A stretch of 14,440 nt of DNA. Source: Euperipatoides rowelli (Eukaryota; Onychophora; Udeonychophora; Euonychophora; Peripatopsidae). The position numbers were made by a program, and so were the translations under genes. The notes under the pieces were generated by a model that was given only the letters and a program-made list of their open reading frames with translations, did no database searches and had not been told where the DNA came from. This document shows positions 14,167 to 14,440 of this stretch, piece by piece. The DNA lies in NCBI GenBank assembly GCA_003024985.2, contig PXIH01S0003474.1; one strand, given 5' to 3'. Every line of letters starts with the position of its first letter. The first letter of the stretch is position 1.

Positions 14167-14440
14167 TTAATATTGACATCTTCTGTATACACTATTATTT
14201 TTATTTTTTATACTGTATATTATTTAAATCCTGTAATTTCATCAAACCAATGTCTATCATTTTCTTATTTTTTTACTGTTGTTTCTTAATTTTACCAACT
14301 TAGACAATTTGCTGCCAGTAAGAATCCGGGAAACCATCATTCCCTGATTAAATGATTTCAAGAAAAATTGTACTTTTCTAAGAAGTTTGGCACGTAAAAC
14401 TGTCAAAGAAACTCACCAACTGTTTTTTTCTTTGTATATT
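14167..14440 (+). other. LINE B 3' UTR and right edge of the window
   Basis: T-rich sequence after the ORF2 stop, then a more GC-balanced block at about 14310-14410 containing GGGAA..TTCCC (14328-14344, 5-bp stem, 7-base loop). No A-tail or target duplication is reached, so the 3' end of LINE B may lie beyond the window. Confidence 0.45.

Larger units (their letters stand above)
9680..14440 (+). mobile_element. LINE B: decayed Jockey/CR1-like non-LTR retrotransposon, split by a second hAT
   Basis: Reading the + strand, a two-ORF LINE can be followed almost end to end. ORF1 runs from about 9680 to 11660 with a hAT insertion at 10000-11037. ORF2 endonuclease starts near 11683. An interruption lies at 11939-12125, followed by the linker (12130-12466), RT (12470-13430 with YADD), the C-terminal region to a TAA at 14164, and a 3' UTR to the window edge. 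Frameshifts and stops occur throughout, so it is dead, but individual stretches stay open for up to 165 codons. RT features (AFDSV, QGSILGP, INDLPD, YADDVKIF) fit the Jockey/CR1 branch. The two LINEs in the window are distinct families (YVDD in A, YADD in B). Confidence 0.88.

Overview
The window is AT-rich animal nuclear DNA, most likely from an invertebrate; the species cannot be fixed from the sequence. Pointers to a eukaryote are a pyrimidine-tract splice acceptor feeding a short terminal coding exon, AATAAA poly(A) signals, two decayed non-LTR retrotransposons (LINEs), two hAT-type DNA transposons with 8-bp target duplications, and long stretches without open frames. No operons, ribosome binding sites, CRISPR arrays, rRNA or tRNA genes were seen.

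Layout. 1-1329 reads as the last intron of a host gene on the + strand. 1330-1476 is its terminal coding exon (48 codons plus TGA), followed by a 3' UTR with poly(A) signals at 1529 and at 1752/1760. 1766-3489 has no recognisable gene. From about 3490 to 6595 a LINE relic (LINE A) lies on the - strand. Its motifs run in the correct order: endonuclease PTR and SDH, then RT blocks, FAKVFD, APQGS, YVDD and the C-terminal region. It is interrupted at 4630-5661 by a 1032-bp non-autonomous hAT element with perfect 15-bp terminal inverted repeats and a perfect 8-bp target duplication. From 6612 to about 7060 on the - strand are pieces that look like the C-terminal part of a family-B DNA polymerase of the kind carried by Polinton/Maverick-type or virus-like elements. 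7210-9680 is non-coding and repeat-rich: an octamer-containing duplicated unit at 7765-7890, hairpins, a 26-bp perfect palindrome, and poly-T and poly-C runs.

From about 9680 to the right edge a second LINE relic (LINE B, Jockey/CR1-like) lies on the + strand. It has an ORF1 with zinc-finger-like cysteine pairs, a coiled coil and an RRM-like core, then ORF2 with endonuclease, a 165-codon open RT stretch, YADD, a C-terminal domain and a 3' UTR. ORF1 is split at 10000-11037 by a second hAT copy of the same family as the first. The ORF1 frame resumes exactly when the element and one target duplication are disregarded. The ORF2 endonuclease is cut by an internal loss filled by an A-tailed fragment ending near 12063.

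How it works together: only the terminal exon at 1330-1476 looks like a working host gene. Everything from about 3490 onward is a nested record of mobile-element insertions; neither LINE can encode an intact protein here, and neither hAT copy carries a transposase. I found no convincing new multi-gene system. The best leads are the hAT family with same-orientation GGGTTCC subterminal motifs, the polymerase relic abutting LINE A, and a possible alternative terminal exon in the host gene.
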